Assembly: GCF_008087625.1 (NCBI RefSeq)
Contig: NZ_CP042997.1
Span: 3,534,001-3,598,000 of the forward strand
Reading direction: 5' to 3'
Source: Aquisphaera giovannonii
GTDB lineage: Bacteria > Planctomycetota > Planctomycetia > Isosphaerales > Isosphaeraceae
DNA: 64,000 bases
Below, piece after piece: positions 56,435 to 64,000 of this stretch. The notes below the pieces were generated by a model. That model had not been told where the DNA came from, made no database searches, and worked only from the letters and a program-made list of their open reading frames with translations. The position numbers were made by a program, and so were the translations under genes. Positions within the stretch are counted from its first letter, which is position 1, and each line of letters starts with the position of its first letter.

Positions 56435-56776
56435 GGTTCTTGTCCGTTCAGCGAGGGGCGACCGTTCCGTGCGTCTCGGGCCGGTGACGTCTTGGCGGGC
56501 GACCAACAGTCTAGCGGCCCCGCCTGCGTGCGGGCAAGCACCCCGGTATCGTAATTGTGGGGGCATGACCGGGGCGGGCGAGGCGGGCCCCAACCCGACC
56601 GTCGAGGCGGCCTGCGCCGGGCCGCGAATTCGCTCTGGCCAATCCCTCGCCTCATCGCGTAGAACGCATCGGAGACGCCGGGATGGCGAGGGGCGTGTGG
56701 GGCCGCGGCGCCCCGGCTCCGGGCGGGGGCCGCCAGGCGGCGGCCCGCGACGTGCGCCCGGCACGGAGCATCCTCG
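56435..56776. other. Divergent intergenic region, no feature seen
   Basis: This 342-nt stretch separates the divergent WD40-kinase and MFS genes and must hold both promoters. I see no convincing -35/-10 pair, repeat or RNA structure. Confidence 0.5.
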
Positions 56777-58171
56777 ATGCAAGACCTCGCGGGATCGGAG
56801 CGGAGGCGCGGATGGCTGCGGTCCCTGGGGCTGGACCGCCCCGAGCTGCGGGCATGGGCCCTCTACGACTGGGCCAACTCGGCGATGGTCTGCACGATCA
56901 TCACCGCGGTCTTCCCGACGTACTACTCCTCCGTCGCCTGCGCGGGCCTCGAGCCGGCCGTCGCCTCCCGGATGCTCGCCGTGGCCACGACGATCGGGAT
57001 GGTCTTCATCGCCGCCCTCTCGCCGGTCCTGGGCGCCTTCGCGGACTACACGGCGCAGAAGAAGCGACTGCTCGGCCTCTTCCTGACGCTCGGACTCGCC
57101 GCGGTCGCGGGCATGTTCTTCATCCGGACCGGCGACTGGGTCCTCGCCTCGGCGCTGTTCATCCTGGCCAACATCGGGGCCAACGGGAGCTTCGTCTTCT
57201 ACGACGCCCTCCTGCCGCACATCGCCAGTGACGAGGAGATCGACCGCGTCTCGACGGCGGGGTATGCGCTCGGCTACCTGGGCGGCGGCGTGCTCCTCGC
57301 GCTCAACCTGGCCTGGATCGTGCGTCCGGGCCTCTTCGGACTGCCGACCGACCCGGGGAGCACCCTGGGGGCGCGGCTGGCGTTCCTGTCCGTGGCGGCC
57401 TGGTGGGGACTCTTCTCGATCCCCCTCTTCCGCCGCGTGCCGGAGCCGAGGGCGGTGCACCCCGCGGAGGAGTTGCATGGGGAGAGTCCCGTCCGCGCCA
57501 CCCTGGAGCGGCTGTCGAATACGGCCCGGGACCTGAAGCGGTACCGCAACGGTTTCCTCATGCTGCTCGCGTTCCTGATCTACAACGACGGGATCGGCAC
57601 GATCATGCGGATGGCCGTCGTCTACGGCTCCGAGATCGGCATCAAGCAGGAGGACCTCATCCGGTCGATCCTGATCGTCCAGTTCGTCGGGATCCCGTTC
57701 TCCTTCCTGTTCGGGGCGATCGCGTCGAGGATCGGCGTCAAGGTCTCGATCCTCTGGGGCCTCGCGGTCTACACCGTCATCTGCGTCATCGGCTATTTCA
57801 TGACGACGGCGGGCCACTTCCTCCTGCTCTCGATCCTGGTCGGGACCGTCCAGGGGGGTACCCAGGCGCTCAGCCGATCGATGTTCGCGAGCCTCATCCC
57901 GAGGGACCGGTCGGGCGAGTACTTCGGCTTCTTCTCCGTCGCGGAGAAGTTCGCCGGCATCCTCGGCCCGGCCCTGTTCGCGGCGATCAACTGGGGGACC
58001 GGCTCCAGCCGGGGGGCCATCCTGGGGGTGATCGGCTTCTTCGTGGTCGGCGGCATCCTGCTCTGGATGGTCGACGTGGAGGCCGGCCAGCGGGAGGCGC
58101 GGCTCGACGAGCCCGCCGAGGCCCTCGCGCTCACGCCGCTCGCCTCGGCCGCGACCAGTGAATCGCCGTGA
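56777..58171 (+). CDS. MFS transporter of the UMF1/Atg22-like family
   Basis: A 464-residue protein with about 12 membrane segments. The opening RAWALYDWANSAMVCTIITAVFPTYY is the UMF1 signature. Other blocks are LSPVLGAFADYTAQKKR, ASALFILANIGANGSFVFYDALLP and GGTQALSRSMFASLIPRDRSGEYFG. Family members export small metabolites or are vacuolar effluxers in yeast; the bacterial substrates are unknown. The ATG has GGAG upstream. The 3' end overlaps the convergent phosphatidylcholine-synthase gene by 41 nt. Confidence 0.85.
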   Translation: MQDLAGSERRRGWLRSLGLDRPELRAWALYDWANSAMVCTIITAVFPTYYSSVACAGLEPAVASRMLAVATTIGMVFIAALSPVLGAFADYTAQKKRLLGLFLTLGLAAVAGMFFIRTGDWVLASALFILANIGANGSFVFYDALLPHIASDEEIDRVSTAGYALGYLGGGVLLALNLAWIVRPGLFGLPTDPGSTLGARLAFLSVAAWWGLFSIPLFRRVPEPRAVHPAEELHGESPVRATLERLSNTARDLKRYRNGFLMLLAFLIYNDGIGTIMRMAVVYGSEIGIKQEDLIRSILIVQFVGIPFSFLFGAIASRIGVKVSILWGLAVYTVICVIGYFMTTAGHFLLLSILVGTVQGGTQALSRSMFASLIPRDRSGEYFGFFSVAEKFAGILGPALFAAINWGTGSSRGAILGVIGFFVVGGILLWMVDVEAGQREARLDEPAEALALTPLASAATSESP

Positions 58172-58946
58172 CGACCCAGGACGCCGCGATGTAGTAGAGC
58201 GGATACAGGAACGAGACCAGGGCCAGGCGGACCACCCGCGGGTCGTCTCGCGGGGGGACGTCGGAGGGCAGGCTCCACAGCAGCCACCCCAGCGGCACCA
58301 CCCAGATAGCGCCGAGCACCGTCGAGACCACGTTCAGCATCCCCGGCTGGGACGGGTAGAGGTACTTGCTCGGCACGAACGTGAACAGGGCCAGGGCCAG
58401 CACGATCGCGAGCGCGGCCCAGGGGGGAACCGGCAGCACGTACAGGTACAGGGCCACGACGTTCCAGAGCGAGGGGAACCCCAGGAAGTATCCGTCGGGC
58501 GTCTTGATGTCCACCTGGCAGAAGCCGTAGAGGCTGGCGAGCATGGCGACCACGAGCCAGGCCTCGGTCCCGGGGGGTACGAGCCCCGCCCGGCCGATCA
58601 GGAGGATGGGCAGGAAGGTGTAATTCAGGAAGTCCACGATGTCGTCGAGGCGGCGCCCGTCGAAGCTCGGGACGGCCTCCTTGATGCGGACCATCCGGGC
58701 GAAGGTGCCGTCGGTCGCGTCCACGATCGTGGCGATCGCCATCAGCAGGAAGCACCAGCGATAGGCCGCCGGCCCCCCCTCGAGCAGGAGCGACGCCATG
58801 ATCGCCGCCGCGATGAGCCCGCTCGCGGTGTAGGCGTGGACGCACCAGCCCAGGAACCGCCTCAGGGACGAGGGCGCCGCCTTCGCGGCGAGCCCCTGCG
58901 TCGTCGGCCCGGCGGCGTCCCCGCGTTCCCCCCCCATGTCCGGCAT
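58131..58946 (-). CDS. pcs: Phosphatidylcholine synthase (Pcs) homologue
   Basis: A 271-residue integral membrane protein of the CDP-alcohol phosphotransferase superfamily. It carries the exact spacing reported for Pcs, DG(x2)AR(x12)G(x3)D(x3)D: Asp79-Gly80, Ala83-Arg84, Gly97, Asp101, Asp105. The local context is IVDATDGTFARMVRIKEAV. Helices after it fit the eight-helix topology. The N-terminus HAYTASGLIAAAIMASLL also matches Pcs. Pcs joins choline and CDP-diacylglycerol into phosphatidylcholine with release of CMP (EC 2.7.8.24). The ATG at 58946 has GAGGGG upstream. The gene is 10 nt downstream of the ACT-family permease and at the end of a set with a phosphoethanolamine methyltransferase homologue. 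The substrate is inferred from the motif, not tested. Confidence 0.82.
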   Translation of the reverse strand: MPDMGGERGDAAGPTTQGLAAKAAPSSLRRFLGWCVHAYTASGLIAAAIMASLLLEGGPAAYRWCFLLMAIATIVDATDGTFARMVRIKEAVPSFDGRRLDDIVDFLNYTFLPILLIGRAGLVPPGTEAWLVVAMLASLYGFCQVDIKTPDGYFLGFPSLWNVVALYLYVLPVPPWAALAIVLALALFTFVPSKYLYPSQPGMLNVVSTVLGAIWVVPLGWLLWSLPSDVPPRDDPRVVRLALVSFLYPLYYIAASWVVTAIHWSRPRRAA

Positions 58947-58956
58947 CGACGACCCC

Positions 58957-60513
58957 TCAATCCGCCCCGACGGGCCCCAGCGCGGGCCCGGGCAACTCCG
59001 GCTCCGCGGCGGCCGAATGCTCGGACAGCACCGCGAAGCCCCGCCGCCGCGCGACCATGTAATAGACCAGCCCAATCGCGACGAGCGCCCCGGTGGCCAG
59101 CGCGGCCGCGTACTTCCCCGCCGGATCGTCGCCGTAGATCGACGCGCGCGGCCAGCTCATGTTCACGACCAGGAACGCCCCCCAGGCGACCGCCAGGACG
59201 TTCACGACGAGGCCCAAACGCCCCAGCCGGAATGGCGCCGGGCCCTCGGAGTCCGGCCATCCCCGGAGCCTGGCCGCCAGCAGCGGATAGCTCACGAGGA
59301 GGTAGGCCAGGTTGGCCCAGACGATCGCCACCGAGCAGAGCGTCTCGATGATCCGCGGCAGGTTCACGTTCGCGACCAGGATCGCGGCCGCGGCCGCCCC
59401 CGTCGCGACGGCCGGCACGACCGGCGTGCCGGTCCCCCGCGGGACCAGGGCGAGCGACCGGGCGAAGGGCAGGGCGTCGTCCCTCGCCATCGCGAAGATC
59501 AGGCGGACCGTGCCGGCATGCACCGCCAGGGCGCAGACGGCGATCGCGAAGACGACCGCCCCCAGGAAGAGCCGCCCGAGCGACGGGCCGAGCGCCTCCT
59601 TGATTAGCCAAGGCAGCCCCCCGTCGATGGCGGAGAGGCGGGAGGATGTCGGGTCGTCGGCCGCCATCAGGCCGGCCGCGATGAGCAGGCCTCCGGCGAC
59701 CCCCGCCGCCAGCAACGCCCGCAGGATGGCCCGGGGCGCCCTCCTCCTCGGGGCGGTCGTCTCCTCCGCGAGGGTGCCGGCGGTGTCGAAGCCGTAGAGG
59801 ACGTACGACGGCATGATCGCCGCCGCCAGCAGCGGCCCGATCATCCCCGATGTCCATCCTGCGGCCGGATCGCCGCCGTGGATCTGCAGCAGGATCCCCG
59901 GGCCCCGCTTCGCCCGGAGCAGCAGGAGGACGATGAGCAGCGTCACGCCGGCCAGCTCGCTCATCACGCCGAGGTTGTTGATCCACGCCATGAGCCGCAC
60001 CCCGGCCACGTTCACCGCCGTCGTCAGGGCGATCAGGATGCAGCCCAGGAGCACGGCATTCCGCGCCCGATCGGCGGGGTCCGCCGCATCCCCGACGACC
60101 TGGAAGGCCGAGGCGAGTTGCGGCAAGGTCCCCTGGAGCGCCAGCGCCACGGCCGCGAGGGAGATGACCGAGCTCGCCAGATAGACCCAGCCGGCCATCC
60201 AGCCCAGCCCCGCCGGGCCGATCCGCCGCGACCACTGGTAGACGCCCCCCGAGAGCGGGTAATGCGCCGCGAGCTCCGCGAAGCCGGCCGCCACGGAGAG
60301 CTGCCCGAGCAGCACGACCGGCCAGGTCCAGAAGAACGCCGGGCCCGCCGCGGCGAAGCCCAGCGCGAACATCTGGAAGACGCCCGTCAGGATCGAGATG
60401 TAGGAGAACCCGGCCGCGAACGACGAGAAGCTCCCCAGGGACCGATGCAGCTCCTGCCGGTAGCCGAAGCCCGCCAGGTCGCGGAGATCCTCCGCGTGAT
60501 CGTTCGTCGCCAC
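58957..60513 (-). CDS. ACT-type APC-superfamily permease (amino acid/choline)
   Basis: About 518 residues and 12 or more membrane segments. The N-terminal block LAGFGYRQELHRSLGSFSSF, followed by AAGFSYISILTGVF, is the signature of the ACT family, which includes the yeast choline permease Hnm1 as well as GABA and amino-acid permeases. Other landmarks are PLSGGVYQWSRRIGPAG and SYVLYGFDTAGTLAEET. The substrate cannot be read from motif alone; choline or ethanolamine would fit the neighbours. The GTG at 60513 has GAGG at good spacing; a GTG at 60528 is the other choice. It lies between the methyltransferase (48 to 63 nt upstream) and pcs (10 nt downstream). Confidence 0.8.
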   Translation of the reverse strand: MATNDHAEDLRDLAGFGYRQELHRSLGSFSSFAAGFSYISILTGVFQMFALGFAAAGPAFFWTWPVVLLGQLSVAAGFAELAAHYPLSGGVYQWSRRIGPAGLGWMAGWVYLASSVISLAAVALALQGTLPQLASAFQVVGDAADPADRARNAVLLGCILIALTTAVNVAGVRLMAWINNLGVMSELAGVTLLIVLLLLRAKRGPGILLQIHGGDPAAGWTSGMIGPLLAAAIMPSYVLYGFDTAGTLAEETTAPRRRAPRAILRALLAAGVAGGLLIAAGLMAADDPTSSRLSAIDGGLPWLIKEALGPSLGRLFLGAVVFAIAVCALAVHAGTVRLIFAMARDDALPFARSLALVPRGTGTPVVPAVATGAAAAAILVANVNLPRIIETLCSVAIVWANLAYLLVSYPLLAARLRGWPDSEGPAPFRLGRLGLVVNVLAVAWGAFLVVNMSWPRASIYGDDPAGKYAAALATGALVAIGLVYYMVARRRGFAVLSEHSAAAEPELPGPALGPVGAD

Positions 60514-60576
60514 CGCGTCGCCTCGCACCCCCCGCGCGGACGCGGGACCGACGGTCCGATAACCGGCCTACTCAAC

Positions 60577-61386
60577 TCAGCCCTTGCGGGTGGCGAGGTA
60601 GATGCCCCACTTCATGTCGCCCGCCGCGCAGAACCGCTCCTTCATCGCCCAGCGCTCGACCAGGTAATTCAGGTCCTCCTCGGAGAAGCTCGAGAGGAAC
60701 TCGGAGCGGTGCTCGACGAGCCGCTTCTTCTCGCGGCCGAGGATGTCCACGAAGGTCGCCGTGGCGTCGTCCACGACCACGTCGACGAACCCGGCGTCGC
60801 GGAGGAGCTGGCCGTACTGACCGGGCTCGATGACGCTGTAGCCCGTCTTGACGATGTACTCCTCGAACTCCGGCGAGGCCGGCGTCCTGCCCCGGGCGTA
60901 GTCGGTGATCACCATCTTGCCGCCGTCGGCCATCAGGCCGTACAGGCAGGCGAAGAGCGTCTTCTTGTCCGGGACGTGCATCAGGGCGTCCCGGCTCCAG
61001 ATGACGTCGAACTTCTCCGGGAAGGACGTCTCGAGCACGTCCCCCAGGATGAAGTTGACGTCGCCCTGCATCCCGAGCTCTTCCACCCGATCGACGGCGA
61101 TCGCCACCATCTCCTCGGCCAGGTCCACGCCCGTCACCTTCGCCCCGTACGCCTTCGCGAGGTGGAACGCCGCGCCGCCGATGCCGCTGCCCACGTCCAG
61201 CACGCGGAAGCCGGGCCGGAGCACCCCTTCCAGCCGGCGACACAGGTTCTCGGTCGTCTCGTGACCGCCCGTGCTGATATAGTCCCGGCCGAAGATCTTC
61301 TCGTAGCGGAGGATCGAGGTGCGGCTGTACTGGCCCTTGTTGTCGAACTTCGGCTTCGAAGCCGGCGCCGATGATGACTCTGGCAT
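60577..61386 (-). CDS. Phosphoethanolamine N-methyltransferase-like (PMT-type) protein
   Basis: A 269-residue SAM-dependent methyltransferase. Motif I is VLDVGSGIGGAAF (62-74), followed by VTGVDLAEEM, FDVIWSRDALMHV and GKMVITDYARG. The N-terminus NKGQYSRTSILRYEKIFGR, then YISTGG, closely resembles protozoan and plant PMTs. The residues aligned to the catalytic dyad of the Plasmodium enzyme (Tyr19, His132) are Tyr20 and His137, and Tyr163 and Tyr183 match further phosphobase-contact tyrosines. The aligned Arg179 of the Plasmodium enzyme is Thr181 here, so substrate specificity is not certain. PMT converts phosphoethanolamine to phosphocholine in three SAM-dependent steps. First gene of the set with permease and pcs. 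Confidence 0.75.
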   Translation of the reverse strand: MPESSSAPASKPKFDNKGQYSRTSILRYEKIFGRDYISTGGHETTENLCRRLEGVLRPGFRVLDVGSGIGGAAFHLAKAYGAKVTGVDLAEEMVAIAVDRVEELGMQGDVNFILGDVLETSFPEKFDVIWSRDALMHVPDKKTLFACLYGLMADGGKMVITDYARGRTPASPEFEEYIVKTGYSVIEPGQYGQLLRDAGFVDVVVDDATATFVDILGREKKRLVEHRSEFLSSFSEEDLNYLVERWAMKERFCAAGDMKWGIYLATRKG

Positions 61387-61391
61387 TTTGG

Positions 61392-61465
61392 ATCCATCGA
61401 GTTAAGTGGCGGCGCGGCACTCGCCATCGCTCCCGGTATCGGACTCTCGGCCGGCCTCGATGGAT
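61392..61465 (-). promoter_or_regulatory. Leader with 10-bp inverted repeat abutting the PMT start
   Basis: ATCCATCGAG (61392-61401) and CTCGATGGAT (61456-61465) are perfect reverse complements, 54 nt apart. In the minus-strand transcript the second arm ends 6 nt before the ATG at 61386 and so would mask the ribosome site. The enclosed segment can form at least two inner stems (CCGG/CCGG and GGCG/CGCC). This is a junction-like arrangement that could regulate translation. No known riboswitch class was recognised. The rest of the gap up to 61684 shows nothing else. Confidence 0.42.
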
Positions 61466-61684
61466 TTCTGCGATGAGAACCGCGTCGCGCGGGTTGGAAT
61501 TCAACATTCTGGTGGAACCACGCGACGCTTGTAAAGAGCCCTCCACCGAGACCGCGGCGTGCGGCGAGCCCTCCGGACGGGCCCGCCGCGACGGTCCGGG
61601 GCGACCGGGCGCAAGGAGTCGCAGATCAACGACGGCCGGCCCTCCCCGACGAAAGAAAGGGCGCGGGGGTAAGGCGTCGGGGGT

Positions 61685-64000
61685 TCAGCGGGCGGGCCTC
61701 CGCGCGGCGGGCGCGGGCGTGTGGCGGAACGCCGCGGAAGAAGGCCGATACCGGATGCGGACCCCGGCCGCCCCCGCGATCGGGGGCATGTAGGTGGTCC
61801 GCCCGCGTCGGACCCCGGCCGAAAGCGTGAGGATGCTCCGCTTCGGCGCCGCGCCCAGGAGGGTGACGGACTGGACATCCCCGAAGGCCGAGCGGAAGAC
61901 CTCGATGAGCCCGCCCTTCGCCAGGTTCATCGTCACCGGCACGCCGGCTGCGTCGGCATAGGCCAGCCTCGGGCCCACGCCGAACGTGGTGACGTAGGGC
62001 CCGCCCGGCACGCCGTTGCCGGCGCCGGAGAGGAGCGTCCCCGCCGTGTCGGTGATGCCTCGCTTCAGCAGCGCGTCGGTCATGCCGTCCACGACGATCC
62101 GCACGAACACCCCGAGCGGTAGCGGCGCGGTGGGGACGAGCGTCACCGAGCACGACGCGGCATCGTAGCTGGCGGATGCGAGGCGGATGGCGCCGTCGTC
62201 CGACGTCCCGAAGGTGCCGTCCGCGCCGGCCGTGATCGCGTAATATCCGTAATTGCCGAGGTCCGACGCGCGGGCCGGGTCGAGCGCCTTGCTGAAGGAG
62301 TAGACCAGGGCGGAGACGCCCCCGGGGCCGACGACGAGCTGCTGCCCCGTGATCTGCGGCGGAGGCCCGACAGGCCCCCCACCTCCGCCGCCGCCACCTC
62401 CGCCGCCGCCCGCGAGGATCGTCAGGGTGGCGGTCGCCTGCGAGCCGACCTGCGCCCCGGCCGAGGCGTCGCCGAGGGCCAGGCCCACCGTCACGGCGGT
62501 CGCGGTCGAGGCCGGGTGGAGCAGGGGGACGGTGATGGTGGCCGTCGTCTGATTGCCGAGGAACGTCAGGGTGCCGGAGACCGGCGTGTAATCGACGCCC
62601 GCGACGCCGGTGCCCCCGGCCGTCGCGTAGCTCACCTGGACCGTCCCGCCCCGATTCCCGCCACCCCTCACGACGGTGATCGTCGCCGACGTCGCCGACG
62701 CGGAGCCCGTGTAATTGCCGCTGCTGAACTGGAGGACCGCGGGCATGTTGTTGTCGATGGTGACCGTCGAGGTGGCGATCGTCCCCAGCGTCGCCCCGCC
62801 AGTCGGCGAGCCGAGGGCGACCTGGAAGGCCACCGAACTCGCCGCCTGCGAGGGGTTGGCGAGGATCGTGACCACGAAGGTCTTGTCCATCTCGCCGGGC
62901 TGGAACGTCAGTGTCCCGGACGCGGCCGCGTAATCCTTGCCCGCGATCGCCGTCCCGTTGGCCGTCGCGTAATTCACGGAGACCAGGGCGTTGGCGTTGC
63001 CGGACCGCACGACGTGGACGATCAGCGAGCCGGAGGTCGCCTCGACCGTCATGGTCGCCGTCGCGAACTGGACGCTCACCGGGACGGCCGAGGTGGAGTT
63101 GGAGAACTCCGACGTGTCCCCCGTGCTCAGGTTCGTGGCCGTCGCCGTGACCCAGTCCGTCGGGGCCAGGCTGTTCAGCGGGGTGTACCCGAACGCGGCA
63201 TGGCCCGACGCGTCGGTCGTGACCGTCGTCGATCCGATGTACGTCTGGCCCTGGCCGTAGCCCGAAGGGTCGGGCACGAGGCTGGTGAAGAACTGGATCA
63301 GGAACGTGGTCCCCGGGACGCTGGAGAGCGTGCCCTGGACGTTGCTGGTCGTGCCCCCGCCGACCGCCGTCGTCAGCACCGGGGCATTCTGGAGGTTGTT
63401 CGGCCCCGGCGTCCCCGCCGGCCGGGCGGGCGTCACGCCGCTCGCCGGATCGCCCGGCGCCACCAGGTCGATCCCGATCCGATTGTTCGCCCAGATGGCG
63501 TTGGAGAGGATGCTGTCGCCGGTCCCCGAATCGACCTCGACCCCCGCCTGCCGGTGGAAGGCGATCCTGTTCCCGAGGCCCGTCGCCGTGCCGCCGACGG
63601 TGTTCCCGCCGGCATTCCCGGTGAACAGCACGCCCGTCACCTCGTTGCCCAGCCGCGAATTACCCGTGACGTCCGTGCCGATGAAGTTGCCCGCGATCAG
63701 GTTGCCCGTCGAGAACGGGCCGTCGAGGTGAATGCCGACGTGGTTGGCCGAGATCAGGTTGAGCGCCGCCGACGAGCCGCCGCCGATGCTGTTCCGCGGG
63801 GCGCCGCTCAGGAACACCCCTTCGGCCTTGTTCCCGAGATCCAGCTTGCCGGACTTGTCCGTGCCGATGAAGTTGCCGGCGAGCAGGTTCTGCGTGGAGG
63901 CGAGGCCGGAGATCGAGACGCCGATATTGTTCCCGGAGATGACCTGGGAGCCCTGGCTCGTGCCGCTGATCGTGTTGTTCGACGAGTCGACGATCAGGAT
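61685..64000 (-). CDS. Large surface protein with beta-helix and two Calx-beta domains (N-terminus outside window)
   Basis: 771 codons are visible, open to the window edge, so the true start is beyond 64000. The first 230 visible residues are parallel beta-helix repeats of the type LIAGNFIGTDxxGxxxLGN. Two Calx-beta domains follow at about 308-417 and 420-530 (NYATANGTAIAGKDYAAASG, TLTFQPGEMDKTF, and the second with ATAGGTGVAGVDYTPVSG). A poly-Gly linker near 531-542 is encoded by a 15-bp tandem repeat. The C-terminal 225 residues include an Ig-like stretch (SFSKALDPARASDLGNYGYY) and end in GRTTYMPPIAGAAGVRI. It is probably exported and surface-bound; no enzymatic part is visible. It lies upstream of the PMT set in the same direction, but with a 298-nt gap. 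Confidence 0.78.
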   Translation of the reverse strand: MLIVDSSNNTISGTSQGSQVISGNNIGVSISGLASTQNLLAGNFIGTDKSGKLDLGNKAEGVFLSGAPRNSIGGGSSAALNLISANHVGIHLDGPFSTGNLIAGNFIGTDVTGNSRLGNEVTGVLFTGNAGGNTVGGTATGLGNRIAFHRQAGVEVDSGTGDSILSNAIWANNRIGIDLVAPGDPASGVTPARPAGTPGPNNLQNAPVLTTAVGGGTTSNVQGTLSSVPGTTFLIQFFTSLVPDPSGYGQGQTYIGSTTVTTDASGHAAFGYTPLNSLAPTDWVTATATNLSTGDTSEFSNSTSAVPVSVQFATATMTVEATSGSLIVHVVRSGNANALVSVNYATANGTAIAGKDYAAASGTLTFQPGEMDKTFVVTILANPSQAASSVAFQVALGSPTGGATLGTIATSTVTIDNNMPAVLQFSSGNYTGSASATSATITVVRGGGNRGGTVQVSYATAGGTGVAGVDYTPVSGTLTFLGNQTTATITVPLLHPASTATAVTVGLALGDASAGAQVGSQATATLTILAGGGGGGGGGGGGPVGPPPQITGQQLVVGPGGVSALVYSFSKALDPARASDLGNYGYYAITAGADGTFGTSDDGAIRLASASYDAASCSVTLVPTAPLPLGVFVRIVVDGMTDALLKRGITDTAGTLLSGAGNGVPGGPYVTTFGVGPRLAYADAAGVPVTMNLAKGGLIEVFRSAFGDVQSVTLLGAAPKRSILTLSAGVRRGRTTYMPPIAGAAGVRIRYRPSSAAFRHTPAPAARRPAR
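62378..62407. repeat. 15-bp tandem repeat encoding a poly-glycine linker
   Basis: CCACCTCCGCCGCCG occurs twice in a row, followed by more GCC units. On the minus strand it encodes the glycine run between the second Calx-beta domain and the C-terminal domain. Copy number could vary by slippage. Confidence 0.7.

Noticed and set aside
56435-57817. In-frame extension of the WD40 kinase upstream of its TTG
   Set aside because: It lies antisense to the MFS gene and has no kinase-related text; the composition is off-frame-like.

Overview
The window looks like a chromosomal segment of a GC-rich planctomycete, most like the Isosphaeraceae (inferred from gene content, not from a marker gene). The indicators are a DUF1559 prepilin-like protein, a DUF1549/DUF1553 plus DUF1501 pair, planctomycete-type Ser/Thr kinases with a shared N-terminal module (one next to an ECF-like sigma factor), a Bat/MoxR cluster, and a large beta-helix/Calx-beta surface protein. 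By eye the GC content is close to 70 percent. No phage, insertion sequence, CRISPR array, rRNA or replication origin was recognised. The only RNA gene found is one tRNA-Phe.

Layout. 0-8 kb: the 5' end of recO (minus), then SgcJ/EcaC-like, rhomboid, a glycoside-hydrolase-like secreted protein and a ribosome-hibernation factor (plus), facing two secreted minus-strand proteins. 8.2-19 kb (plus): mgtE, a DUF1559-propeller fusion, pckG, then a coupled DUF1549/1553, DUF1501 and EF-hand group. 18.9-39.2 kb (minus): a long co-directional block. It starts at 39.2 kb with a PQQ-propeller protein, a SIMPL protein, a prenyltransferase-repeat protein, MoxR, DUF58, BatA-like, VWA/GATase-like, DUF4175-like and coiled-coil proteins. 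After a repeat-bearing gap it ends in an NPCBM protein and an STN/HEAT protein. 39.9 kb: tRNA-Phe. 40-47 kb: a WYL regulator, a nuclease-fold-like unknown, pyrE, a CarH-like cobalamin-domain regulator overlapping a sigma-70 gene, and a Xer recombinase. 47-57 kb: a Ser/Thr kinase with an ECF-like sigma factor, several small unknowns, and a kinase with a C-terminal WD40 region. 56.8-64 kb: an MFS exporter, then a minus-strand set encoding a phosphoethanolamine N-methyltransferase homologue, an ACT-family permease and a phosphatidylcholine synthase homologue, then the 3' end of a large surface protein.

The most interesting parts are (1) the apparent choline/phosphatidylcholine operon at 58.1-61.4 kb, with a possible structured leader directly before its first start codon; (2) the cobalamin-domain regulator plus sigma factor pair at 43.7-45.7 kb, in which one B12-contact motif is kept and the axial-ligand histidine is replaced; and (3) the 15.5-kb MoxR/Bat cluster. 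All functional calls come from reading translated sequence and remembered family motifs. No database search was run.
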